From NCBI GenBank assembly GCA_002633025.1, contig NMRB01000570.1, positions 14,956-78,955 of the forward strand: a stretch of 64,000 bases of DNA, written 5' to 3'. The position numbers and the translations under genes were made by a program. Shown piece after piece: positions 33,479 through 43,275 of this stretch; positions within the stretch are counted from its first letter, which is position 1, and each line of letters begins with the position of its first letter. This DNA is from Notospermus geniculatus (taxonomy: Eukaryota; Nemertea; Pilidiophora; Heteronemertea; Lineidae). The notes below the pieces were generated by a model. The model made no database searches, was not told where the DNA came from, and saw only the letters and a program-made list of their open reading frames with translations.

Positions 33479-36400
33479 ATGGACCACATCACAAGGCCGC
33501 AGGAAAACCTAACGTTTCGCCAGCAGACGAAACTAGCTGTGAGACAGACAGATACCGAGGATCATGAACTCATAATGAGGTTCCAAATATTTCGCACGGT
33601 CTTGACAAATTACGCATGGATTTTACCTGTAACCATTGGAATCCCAGGGAATATTATTTCAATTTTTGTTGCAAATCGCAAACATAACAGAGGTCGTTCA
33701 CCTTGTATTTACATGACAGCCATGGCAGTCGCAGATACTGGAGTACTAATACAGCAATCTTTATTATTTCCCTGGCCAATAACACTCTGGGGGATCGGGG
33801 CTTATGTCAAAAGGCGTGAACTCCTTTTACAGTAAGTGTAGATAATAGAAGTAATATCATAGATTTTCCTCCTCTAGTTTACTACTCACTCATAGATATG
33901 ATTTTCACAATTTTGTAGCTATTCAAATATCTTCAGTTTCTTCAAGCCATTGGGAATTGGCTGTTCTCAGTATCAACCCTTCTAGATTTGCCACCATTGC
34001 TAACACTCGTGTAAAGAACTAACAACGATGGCTAATTTGGTGTGTGTCCATTAGCTGTGTGCAGAGATCGGAGCACGAGAAGACTATCCTGCATCGACTT
34101 TAAAGCTGAACTGCATGAACAAAAACTGGAGATCCGAGCACTAAAAAAAGACCACCACGCCACGGTGGTGGTCAAGAGAAATGCAAACGACCATAAGCCA
34201 CTTTCAAAACACCTCCGAAACATGATAGACTACCAGGCTATTTGGTGGCGCCACTGTATTCACCCTGAGTCAGTCGATAGAGCAACATCAAGACATGGCA
34301 TCCAGTGACGTCTACAGGTGGAAGGCATTAGGTTCTTACCGAACCAGAGAGTAAAGTCGGTCACTATTCTATAGTATTCACGTCTTGTTGACATTTATGG
34401 TGTTACCAAAGCACCAGTTGAAAACATTTATGCATTCAAAAACAATACAGCACTCATTTGACGTATATCAACGTCATCAGATATCATTATGTATCGGTTG
34501 AGGATAATTCTTATTTTATCCCTTTGGTCATAATTACCGCAATCAATTAAATATTTTTTCTCCAAATACACACACATCGCGCGAGTCATGTATGCATTAT
34601 TGCTCATATCAAGTACATTGCGATTCTGTGAAAATATATTCAAATAACAAAACTATGGCAAAAGAAATAAAATAAGATTTATGTGCAACATGTTTGCAAT
34701 GATACCAAATTGAGTTTCTGAAACTCAGACGAGTGGTGTATTATTTGTTGATGCCGAAGTTATTGCCATTGTACCACATATTTTAACTGCGCGCAAGCAC
34801 TTAAGAACCCTGACCAACCTCCTGCTCAAGTTCCTACGGATTGTACTAAGTCTACCCAGGCTCTGTCACTTGGACACTATCTCTTGATGTGTCTCGATAG
34901 AAAGCCTGAGATTGAATACAGTGGCGCCACCAAATAGGCTGGTGGTCTATCATGTTCTGGAGGTGTTTCGAATGGCGTTTGCACTTCTGTAGACCACCAT
35001 ACTGCGGCGCTGTGGTTTTTGTTCATGGAGTTCAGCTTTAAATAATATGGGCCCTACTGATACCTCTTTTTTTTAGCAAAGCTAACACATGATTTCAACA
35101 ACTCAGTGATGTTGAAGATGCTGTATACTCTAACCTCTTAGATGTAAAACCAGTTCCAAATATTCCAGTCAAGGCCTAGGACCTCCCACTATTTATGATC
35201 TTTTTGAGGGTATTGTGTTTTGGGCAGTGATCACCAGGTCGTGACAACCTCAGTTCGCCATGTAATAGTGTGAGTTGAGGATCACTGATGTAATGCGTGC
35301 CACCGTCTCCTGCACCCCATTGTGTGTCATTGGTAATTGTACAGCTTGGTGACGTAAGATGTGCCATCAAGGTCACAACTGTGGTCAGTTTCTTCAAATT
35401 TCATGCATCAGGAACCCCATTTTCCTATAAAAGAGCCACTTCAACCCAAACAATATGTCTTGAACGAGCAAGCAGAAGTTCATGACTTGGCCAACACAAT
35501 ATCCGGCCAATCAGAGAGCAATGCATGTTGCCTTCTCACTGCATAATAATTGGAGGCGGTCTTGAACCAAGTTAATGAACCGGTCTTACATCTAAGAGGT
35601 TAGAGTATATATATCTTGCCTGACTCTCGCTCTCTTTCATAATATCCAGATTCATATGGTATAATCTCTACACCTTCGGAATGATGTCCGGTTGGTTCCT
35701 TGTTGGAATGTCTATAGATCGCCTTATTGCTGTTAGATATCCAATGAGAGCACTGACCATGTGCTCTACAGTTCGGGCAAGAAAGATTGTCACATCATCA
35801 GCGCTTTTGACCATAATTCTGAATGCGAACATTTTCTTTACAAGGAGACTTCCACAGGGAACAACAACAGGTACATCCCCCCAAACCACCAATAAATCCT
35901 TTAGAGGGCCGATTTTACAACGATGTTTAGCTTAAAGCTGACGTATCTGAACAAAAAGCCCCCATGCGACGAGTAAGAGAATTGCAAACGCCTCAAACGA
36001 AGGCTCAGAACATGATATACCCCAGGGCGCCACCTTATTTGTCTTCAGGCAACAGAGCTGTCAACATCTCCGGATGCCTCTCACACTACTCAACGAAAAA
36101 AGAAATTTAGTCATTTATAGACGGGATTCGAGCCGCAGATCTTCTGATTTGTAATCCACCACTCTATCCACTCGGCCAACGAGCCAGCTGACAGAGACAT
36201 GATTTGTGTTAGACGTAGACCTTCGATTTACGTAATAATACTACGAATAAGAGAAAACATGAGGAGTCTTCCAACAAGTTCGGTGGCCGAACGGGGAAGA
36301 CGGTGGAACAAAGATAATAGGGCGCGGGTTCGATTCCCAGCTGGGTCAATTTTTTTTTCTTTCGGAAAAATGTTCAGCAGGAGCTCACCAGAGGATGTTG

Positions 36401-38659
36401 ACATCTCTAAAGCTCGAAGACAAATAAGGTGGCGCCCTCCTGGCGTCGTGGGGTACCGGTATATCATGTTCTGAGCCTTCGTTTGAGGTATCTGCAGGGT
36501 GTTTGCAATTCTCTTGCTCGTCGCATGGGGGCTTTTTGTTCGGATACGTCAGCTTTAATCAGCGTTTAAATTCAGGTTAGAAGGCCTAGAAAAGCATTGT
36601 TTTGCTGCCTGTACACTGCTTGATCGGCGGCGTGTACCTGCAGGATACGAACACGCGGTTATCATTCGTACGTTTACGTCGAGGAGGACAAAAGAAGAGT
36701 TGAATGACTGTAAACAAGGCATGTTGAGCGTTCAAATTTTCATTTGTCCTCCTGGAGTTAGACAAAGGAAAGTTAACTGTGGGTGATTATCCTGCGGGTA
36801 AACACCGCCGATCAAGCAGCGGACAGGCCGCAAAACAATGCTTCTCTAGGCCTTTAACCTGAATAAGTATGAATTTATACGCTGCGGGCCGTATTCAAAA
36901 AGGGTATATATAAGGTTTATTGAGACAAATGAAAAATCAAAAAGGGTATATATAAGGTTTATTGAGACAAATGAAAAATGCTGGTTTGAGGAAACCTACC
37001 TCCACCCTCCTCGGGCGGGTTCGGTTCAGGATGGATTGATCGCTTTTACACGGTGCGGGTTACCGGCACCGTGTAAAAAGGGCTTAAGTCTTAATCGCGC
37101 GATGATCACCCTTTATGAATACGGCCCCAATTGTGTTTTATTCTATAGAATGAACTGTTGTGATGTTTCACACCTGAAAGAAACCCTAAGCTATCTCTTG
37201 ATTTCACCACCAAGTGTTTCTGACCACAAAACTCTCCGGTATCAGACAAGAAACGTTCCTGATGATTTTTCCAGAAACTAACTGCTGCTACAGGTCTCTG
37301 GTCATGTTCGTCATCATGGCGTCAACTGTGCATCACCAGAATACGGAGGGAGAGCTCTGTATCAGCACCCTGGCTGCTGATGCATACATTGCTAATTGGC
37401 TGGTATTCATAAACGTTAGCAAATGCTTTTACTTAAGATTTGAACAGCGAGATTCAATGTAAATGTACCACAAAACTTGAAGTAAAAACATTTGTTTGCT
37501 TTTATGAATATCAGCCATTGTCTGAACATTTTTTTGCCAATGTCGGTTTTGCAGTCTGCGGACAATTTCTTACATTTTGTATCCTGTTGTTGGACAAATA
37601 TCTCAAGAGGCGAGAGAGCTTTACACCTACATGTATGATTGCTGTTTGTAGATAGGCCAACGGTTCTTTACTCCACAATACTCAAGGCTCCATAAGTCAA
37701 CTGGTTCCCTTACGCTTTTACTATGCTATAGTCAAAGGGATGACGCAACTAGTCACCTTATGGATACACGAGTCTTGCGGAAGCACATCATGGTCCGAAC
37801 TTATGCACACTTTCAACAGAACAACTAGTGATAATTTGCAAAGGAAACAACTCTGGGGCAATCAGCAATCGACAAGGTGGGGCTAAATCACTTTCACTGA
37901 GGGAAGACAAACAGCTGCCACCACCAGATATTTGAGGAAAAAAATGGCAGAAAAGCAACATAACGCCATGCACATGTCATCTCATAAAGTCCAGAACCTG
38001 AGAGTGCCATGAAACTCAAGGAATGCTTGTTCCCAAATCTTGAATTTTATGACCACTTTCAAATGACATTGGACAATCTTTCTAAGTGGATGACCGACAG
38101 CAACTTATCACCTTGCATTTTTCTCATGGTAACACTTTTTTCATTGCAATATTTTTTAGGTGGAAATGCTCTCATTATCAGTGTTCCTGGGCATAAATAC
38201 CTCGAATACCTCACCTCCGCATACCAGTTTGCATATGGAACATTGTTTCCATTCTTAATAATATCATATAGCAATATCATGATAATTGCCACCATAAGGC
38301 AAGCGGCTGACAGAAGGACGCAAATATCGCAAACGTCACAAAAAGGAGGGAATCAAGAAAAGGACACACGGTTCATTACACGAATGTTAATTTTTGTATC
38401 GGTTGCTTATGTAGTGACATCATTACCCCTCAGGATTTTCCATGTGGTCATGGACATTCCCCAGATTGCGGCGATTTATGATATGAGTGATACTTACTGG
38501 AATTTGAGGTACAACGTAACAGCCTGGTTCCTGTTCAACTGGTGGGCTTCTAATTATTGCATTAATTTTTACCTTTATTGTGTTGGTGGTGGTAAACAAT
38601 ACAGGGCGGATACAAAAAAAGTTGTTAAACACATTGTGAACTGTGCCATCAAGAGGTAA
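33479..38659 (+). CDS. Rhodopsin-family G protein-coupled receptor, three exons, 357 residues
   Basis: Exons 33479-33831, 35650-35870 and 38160-38659 join with phases 2 and 1 and total 1,074 bases, ending TAA. Exon 1 has an N-glycosylation site (NLT, 10-12), TM1 with GIPGNII (N58) and TM2 with AVAD (D86). Exon 2 has TM3 ending SIDRLIAVRYP (DRY-like, R142) and TM4. Exon 3 has extracellular loop 2, TM5 (GTLFPFLIISY), a basic third loop, TM6 (VVTSLPLRIF) and TM7 with NYCINFYLY, replacing NPxxY. The exon 3 acceptor (attttttag) was chosen because it alone keeps phase. No cysteine stands at the usual start of TM3 (L117) or in loop 2, so the conserved disulfide is missing. It resembles peptide/orphan receptors of the FMRFamide/GPR139 type; the ligand is unknown. 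AATAAA occurs at about 39,048. Both introns are full of foldback elements. Confidence 0.85.
34104..35037. mobile_element. TTAA-flanked foldback element in GPCR intron 1
   Basis: The ends read AGCTGAACT(G/C)CATGAAC inward and are preceded and followed by TTAA (34,100-34,103 and 35,038-35,041). The arms are inverted over about 170 bp with shared blocks aacatgatagac, ctatttggtggcgccactg and attca. TTAA duplications are typical of piggyBac and Kolobok elements. It belongs to the same family as 35,936-36,554. Confidence 0.8.
35126..35607. mobile_element. TIR element in GPCR intron 1
   Basis: The left end tactctaacctcttagatgt is the complement of the right end acatctaagaggttagagta, and the similarity continues through aaaaccagtt / aaccggtctt. 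Flanks on both sides contain TATA, giving a possible but ambiguous duplication. There is no coding capacity. Confidence 0.7.
36120..36186 (-). other. tRNA-like sequence, left arm of the foldback
   Basis: On the minus strand it has A box tggccgagtgg and B-box-like ggctcgaatcc at tRNA spacing. The anticodon stem is imperfect, so it is most likely a tRNA-derived repeat. Confidence 0.55.
36284..36350 (+). other. tRNA-like sequence, right arm of the foldback
   Basis: On the plus strand tggccgaacgg (A-box-like) is followed by ggttcgattcc (a perfect B box) and ends in a T-run (ttttttttt), a possible pol III terminator. The anticodon arm is poor. Confidence 0.55.
36895..36978 (+). repeat. 42-bp exact tandem duplication
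   Basis: tcaaaaagggtatatataag and the following 22 bases are repeated once without change. It lies in GPCR intron 2. A short palindrome (ttttacacggtgcgg...) follows at about 37,045-37,079. Confidence 0.85.
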
Positions 38660-38726
38660 AATAAGATATTACTGACATCAAGTTAGATTGCGACCTGCCC
38701 AAAATGAACACAACCGATGATCTTAA

Positions 38727-38934
38727 AGGGCCTCTAGAGGCAGCTTTTTAGTGCATATTGATATGAACACAGAATTGGTGGCATGAGGATGCAACTTGGG
38801 AATCATTCTTGAAGTAAAATTTCATCACTGTCAACATTTGATCCACAACTCATGAGTTCATGGCTACTAGCGCCACCTGTTGTATAGTTGCAGTACTGTT
38901 AGTAGCCTGATAGCAAGCTGCCTCTAGAGGCCCT
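38727..38934. mobile_element. 208-bp TTAA-flanked MITE just 3' of the GPCR
   Basis: The TIR is AGGGCCTCTAGAGGCAGC at the left and its complement GCTGCCTCTAGAGGCCCT at the right, with two extra bases before the right copy's matching block. TTAA flanks both sides (38,723-38,726 and 38,935-38,938). It is 64 bp after the GPCR stop codon, so it is probably in the 3' UTR. Confidence 0.85.
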
Positions 38935-38938
38935 TTAA

Positions 38939-40768
38939 CGTAATTCGCGAACGATTTGCTATGAAGTGCATTCATACTCAACAGGGAGTGGTTCGGTAAT
39001 GTTCCCACTGACATGGCTCAGCCACACCTAAGGTCAAGGCCACAAAAAATAAACTGAGGTCATAGTGGAAGTTTCGAAAACTTCATAGCCATCAGCCAAA
39101 CACGTCTTAGCCATGGCAGTACACATGGAATAGTATTGAGGACAGGCAGGGCCGCGCCCATATTGGAACTTGGATCACAACCAGAATCAATAGGGCACCT
39201 CCTCTTGAATCCTCTACAACACCTCTAAAACACCATGTTTGAAAGAGACTGAGATCAGTGTCTACAGGAAAAAACGAGGCATGGCAAGGAATAACCGTTA
39301 CCGACGGCTTGCACATCGTCTCACCATTTTCTCCTACGCAGCGTACATCAATAATGCGTCCATTTCGCACCGTGATCTTCAGCCAAATGAACGATTCCCG
39401 ATCGCACGGGTCCAACCTACTCGAAGTTAAGATGATTTTAAACATGATCCTTAGGATAAGTAGTTTATTGAAAACCACTTGTTCACGACGATTCATCTAA
39501 GTAGGAAGTTAAGTATCTGTCATACTTTGAGTTATGTTCGTTTTATAAATACCGGCCCTCGTCATCAAAAGGAGCGTTCAAAAATCAAAAATTTCAGGGC
39601 AATCGCTCAAAGCATTATCATGTTAACTGATGGAAACCGAATTCAAGATGGCCACCCTAGCCGCCATCTTGGTTGGGCGGCGGTGCTCCTCATCAAAAGG
39701 AACATTCCCCGCATAGAGACAAGCCCTCACAAAAGATTTCAGGTTGATCGCTCAAAGCGTTCTTGAGTTAATTGACGGAAATGAAATGTTAACCGACACC
39801 GACGCCGATGCACAAGCCTTGATACGATATCCCCGACCTTCGGAGGTTGGAAGCATGAAAAAACGAACACAACGAATGACTGGCAAACGTTTAGAACGTT
39901 TAGTCTTCATACCATTTGACAAACTTTACGTATCACGACAGCGTGGCCCAGAAAGTGTGTCCCATGAACACTAGGAAATGAAAAGAAATGCTATTGTTTG
40001 AGGGACACTTTTCCTGGGCCACCCTGTAGTTCTGAACAACAGAAGAAATGAGTACAAATGGAACAAGTCTCTTGTCCTGCTACAAGGATAGAAACCCGGG
40101 GATAGATAATTGCATTTTTCACGCTTGTATCGAAGGACAGGTAGAGCGAGGACTGGCGATGATCTATGTCGATGATCTAACTAAATCTTACCTAAACGTG
40201 TCGATAACGTTGACGCTAGACTCGGCTTGGCTTGGTAGAGTTTTAAGTCGTCTCGACTCTCCCACGAATGACACGTGAGGGCAATTGATAAGATGAGTGA
40301 GTTCTTTGGTTTATGACGATCCTCTAATAGTCGATCCTTTATAGTCGATCCTTATAGTCTCTCAAACTTGACGGTGCATTAAAACTCGTTGAGAACGTAA
40401 AACATCAAACTAAGCACAAAAGTGCGGCTAAAACATAACTTGGTGCATCGTTGGGTTTTCTTCGAACGTAAACTTGAATCGGTTGAACTAAACTTGAATC
40501 AGTTGAACTAGTTGGACTGTATAAATGTTCACTTTAACTTTAACTTGAACTGCTTAAAACTTGAACTTTAACTAGCCGAACTTGATCTTGAACTTTAACT
40601 AATCATCGAACTTGAACTTGAACTGTATTGTAACTAGTCGAACTTGAACTTTAAACTTCTTGAACTTAAACTGGTTGACCTTCAATCTGTTGACGACGTT
40701 GACGTTGACTCGGTATTAATCTTATATGGTCCCGACTTGATTAATGATGGTTCGAAGGTTTGATTATT
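38939..40768. other. No gene recognised; GAACTT-rich simple repeat
   Basis: Two diverged copies of a block with catcaaaagga and ttcagg(g/t)(c/t)(a/g)atcgctcaaagc lie near 39,560-39,620 and 39,690-39,760. From about 40,480 to 40,680 the motif cgaacttgaactttaact is repeated loosely. No coding sequence is recognised. Confidence 0.5.
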
Positions 40769-40772
40769 AAAT

Positions 40773-40823
40773 CAGTTCGGGAAAAGCCGTAACTACGGAA
40801 CGTTCCGCAATAAAGGAACTTCC
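40773..40823 (+). repeat. Left 51-bp terminal inverted repeat
   Basis: It starts cagttcgggaaaagccgtaa and ends aaaggaacttcc. It matches the reverse complement of 47,457-47,507 at every base. The internal palindromic ggaacgttcc is a plausible protein-binding site. Confidence 0.95.
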
Positions 40824-41303
40824 AGTTCCTGAGCGTTGCGTATTTAAGAAACGTTGCCAATAAAAGAAACCTTTTTCGTTTCGGAATTCGGAAACATTTG
40901 CTTTGAATGGCCATCGGGACGAGGTTAGCTTGATCGGTAGCTTTTAGTTTGTATCAATAGGTGGCAGAACTAGTTTTACAAATTTGTGTGGCAGGTGCCG
41001 CCAAATTTGAACAGGTACTTTTTCGTCATTAACGCCTAGAAATACGGCCACATTCGTACAGCATCCTGGCAGATTGGTAGCTTGTGACTTATGGCATTAT
41101 GTCCACTGTTAATGGGGTTTATGTGTTTTCAGAAATAAATTTTGAGAGGCCGTGATCATGGTGCTTGAATCTCTAGTGTTTTTACGACCGCCACGTGGTG
41201 CAGGGGGTCATCTCAAGAGTGTACCTACCCCTGAAACATGTGAAACCCCCGTCAGCGCGCGCCAGATTGGATTTTGTACATCTAAAGTTGTATTTCAGTA
41301 AAA

Positions 41304-42606
41304 ATGGAAGACTATCATCGTCTTAAAAGCAAATATTATGAAGACCTGCAGCAGAGTGTGGTACAAGAAAAGTTGGGAAATAAATGGTGCGGGAAGAGGA
41401 AGCTGGGGGATGACAGAATAAGATTCAAAGAAAATCCAGAGACGCGCAGGGCCAGCTACCACAAGAGATCCAAAGCAATCATTATGGCCGTATGTCAGAT
41501 AATTAATGAGTTCTGTTGTATTTATAATTCTTCTTGTTTCAAATTTACAAATTACGCAGTTTAACCTCGTTATAACGTACCCCTTTACAGAGAACACACT
41601 GGTATAGTGAACCATTCTTTGAGTCCCATTTCATTCAAATGTATTGAATTTTACCCTGGATATAAAGAGAACTTTGAATACAGTGAACCTTTTTCCATGG
41701 TCCCAAGGGGTACGTATTGTTATTGTTGTTATTGTTGTTGGTTAATCAAGTTTTTTCTGTATGTGTGATAACTCCACTCCACGACTTGGGGAGTTTTTAG
41801 CAACCCTTACTTAAACCGAATGGCTCGCGGGGTTTGTTTACATTTTTGGTGGTACCTTCCATAGAGAGTGAATCCAGCCTCCAGGCAAAGCCGTGCTCCA
41901 GCCATATGCAACACCTGTGCAAATATGTGAATGTAAACACTGGGGACGAGGTTCCATTAAAAATTTGTTAAAATGGGTTAATGACGTTTTCAAATTCAGT
42001 AGGTCGAGATGTACATTTTGTACTATTCCCATTGATTTTGAAGCGGCAGATTTTGCAGAATACGCCTCCGAAGTTTGGCTGTCTAATGAATTTCCCATTA
42101 AATTAAAGTCCTTCTTTTGCCTTTTTCTCAAAACGGTGCTTGATATCGATAACCAACTGTCATGGCGCCACAACAAACCCCGCGAGCCATTCGCTTTACT
42201 TAACATTGTTACTTTCTTATGATGTTTCTTTCAGTTGTTCAACTAACAAATCGTGTGGCCGCTCTGCTCTCGAAGGCCCTTGCTGTGGTGCTGGAAAAAC
42301 AATTTACCGTCTTCGAATACTAAGTATACCGTATTTTGATATCTTTATCTGATGTGACTCCCACCCTTCGTTATCCAGACATGTAGTTTTTTGGTACCTA
42401 ATCAAAGTGTTTACGTTATTCTGCAGGCCAAAGAAGTTGAAATTGGAACTCACGCTCGGCCATGGGTGAAAATCGAGCCCCCCTTGGAAGTCGGGAATAA
42501 GGGAAAGACCTGGGAGTACAAGGCTTCGCCTCCTATTACCCCAGAAGAGGAAACCCCCCGGAAACCCCAAAGCAAACCACTGCTACCACTGAGATTCTAC
42601 AAGTGA
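41304..42606 (+). CDS. Small basic transposon protein, two exons (unknown function)
   Basis: Exon 1 (41304-41489) starts ATG GAA GAC and encodes a highly charged segment (KLGNKWCGKRKLGDDRIRF, RRASYHKRSKAIIMA). It ends at a gtatgt donor in phase 0. Exon 2 (42427-42606) starts after ttctgcag and encodes AKEVEIGTHARPWVKIEPPL then a Pro/Lys-rich tail (TPEEETPRKPQSKP). The product is 121 residues. The stop codon TGA overlaps the ATG of the next ORF by one base (TGATG). No domain is recognised; the basic composition suggests nucleic-acid binding. It may instead be the N-terminal half of one protein with the next ORF, separated by a single-base change. Confidence 0.6.
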
Positions 42607-42986
42607 TGGAGCTTGCTATCACCGAACCCTCCTCATCAACTCAAGTGGAAGACCCGGGCCCAAGTAACGTATGCCTAAATGATCCAATACCGATGGCATC
42701 ACCAGTTAAACGTTCCGAGGTTACGGCTGCTGCTGAGAACACTAAGGAAGGATGTCAGATATGTAGCGAAGAGAAGGAGTCCTTCTGGATGGGCTGTAGC
42801 CACATCAATCCCATCACGAAAAAACCTGACTACTGCGTTCACCAAGTATGTGTTGGTATTTGTTATCAGGAGGAAAAGATGATCGAAAAATGCCCCTTCT
42901 ACTGCCCAGCCCACTACCCCACCCCCTCTGAAATGGCTGCTATGGCCACTAAGGCCGGTAAAGGGAAAGGGAAAGGAAAATGTTAA
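42606..42986 (+). CDS. Cys/His-rich zinc-binding protein (RING/PHD-like), 126 residues
   Basis: After an acidic, Ser/Pro-rich N-terminus, the segment CQICSEEKESFWMGCSH ... CVHQVCVGIC ... KCPFYCPAHY (residues ~57-104) has the alternating Cys/His pairs of a RING- or PHD-type cross-brace fold. The C-terminus is GKGKGKGKC-type. The ATG overlaps the upstream stop as TGATG. AATAAA follows at 42,997-43,002. If it is a RING it could act as an E3 ubiquitin ligase or as a protein-contact module of the transposition complex; the sequence does not show which. Spacing differs from classical RING consensus, so the fold name is tentative. Confidence 0.65.
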   Translation: MELAITEPSSSTQVEDPGPSNVCLNDPIPMASPVKRSEVTAAAENTKEGCQICSEEKESFWMGCSHINPITKKPDYCVHQVCVGICYQEEKMIEKCPFYCPAHYPTPSEMAAMATKAGKGKGKGKC

Positions 42987-42996
42987 AGTAGAAGAA

Positions 42997-43048
42997 AATA
43001 AACTTTGGTATTAAATGTATTAAATGTACTTCAACTTTGTTCTTTATT
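42997..43048. promoter_or_regulatory. Converging poly(A) signals
   Basis: AATAAA at 42,997-43,002 serves the plus-strand ORFs. TTTATT at 43,043-43,048 (AATAAA on the minus strand) could serve the large minus-strand gene, whose stop is at 43,276. The two signals face each other 40 bp apart. Confidence 0.55.
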
Positions 43049-43275
43049 TCTGTCGGAAACAAGTACATGTATAATACATGTACGTATATACAGTCCAACC
43101 AACATGACTAACCTCAACCTAAAAGCTGGTGGACCGCGAAATGATGTTTGTGGGGTCAGAGCCTCGCCCTTTTTAGGATTGTTTATTTAGATTAATAGTA
43201 AACCCAATCATGCCATTGTTAGCAGTCTAGAGAACTGTGTCTACCACATCATCTTCGTCTATTTGCGATTCAAGT

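Larger units (their letters stand above)
35936..36554. mobile_element. TTAA-flanked foldback with a tRNA-like unit in each arm
   Basis: The TIR begins AGCTGACGTATC(T/C)GAAC. TTAA is at 35,932-35,935 and 36,555-36,558. The inverted arms extend over about 140 bp and include gaattgcaaac, gctcagaacatgatat and ggcgccaccttatttgtctt. The inner arms carry mirrored tRNA-like sequences at 36,120-36,186 (minus) and 36,284-36,350 (plus). It lies in GPCR intron 2. Confidence 0.8.

Noticed and set aside
38009-38159. Using the ATG at 38,009 as the start of a separate protein or a longer GPCR exon 3
   Set aside because: The acceptor at 38,159 joins exon 2 in phase and gives a normal loop 2 length; the sequence before it includes its pyrimidine tract.
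42603-42605. An upstream start (GTG) for the Cys/His-rich ORF
   Set aside because: An ATG follows immediately at 42,606 and is the normal eukaryotic start.
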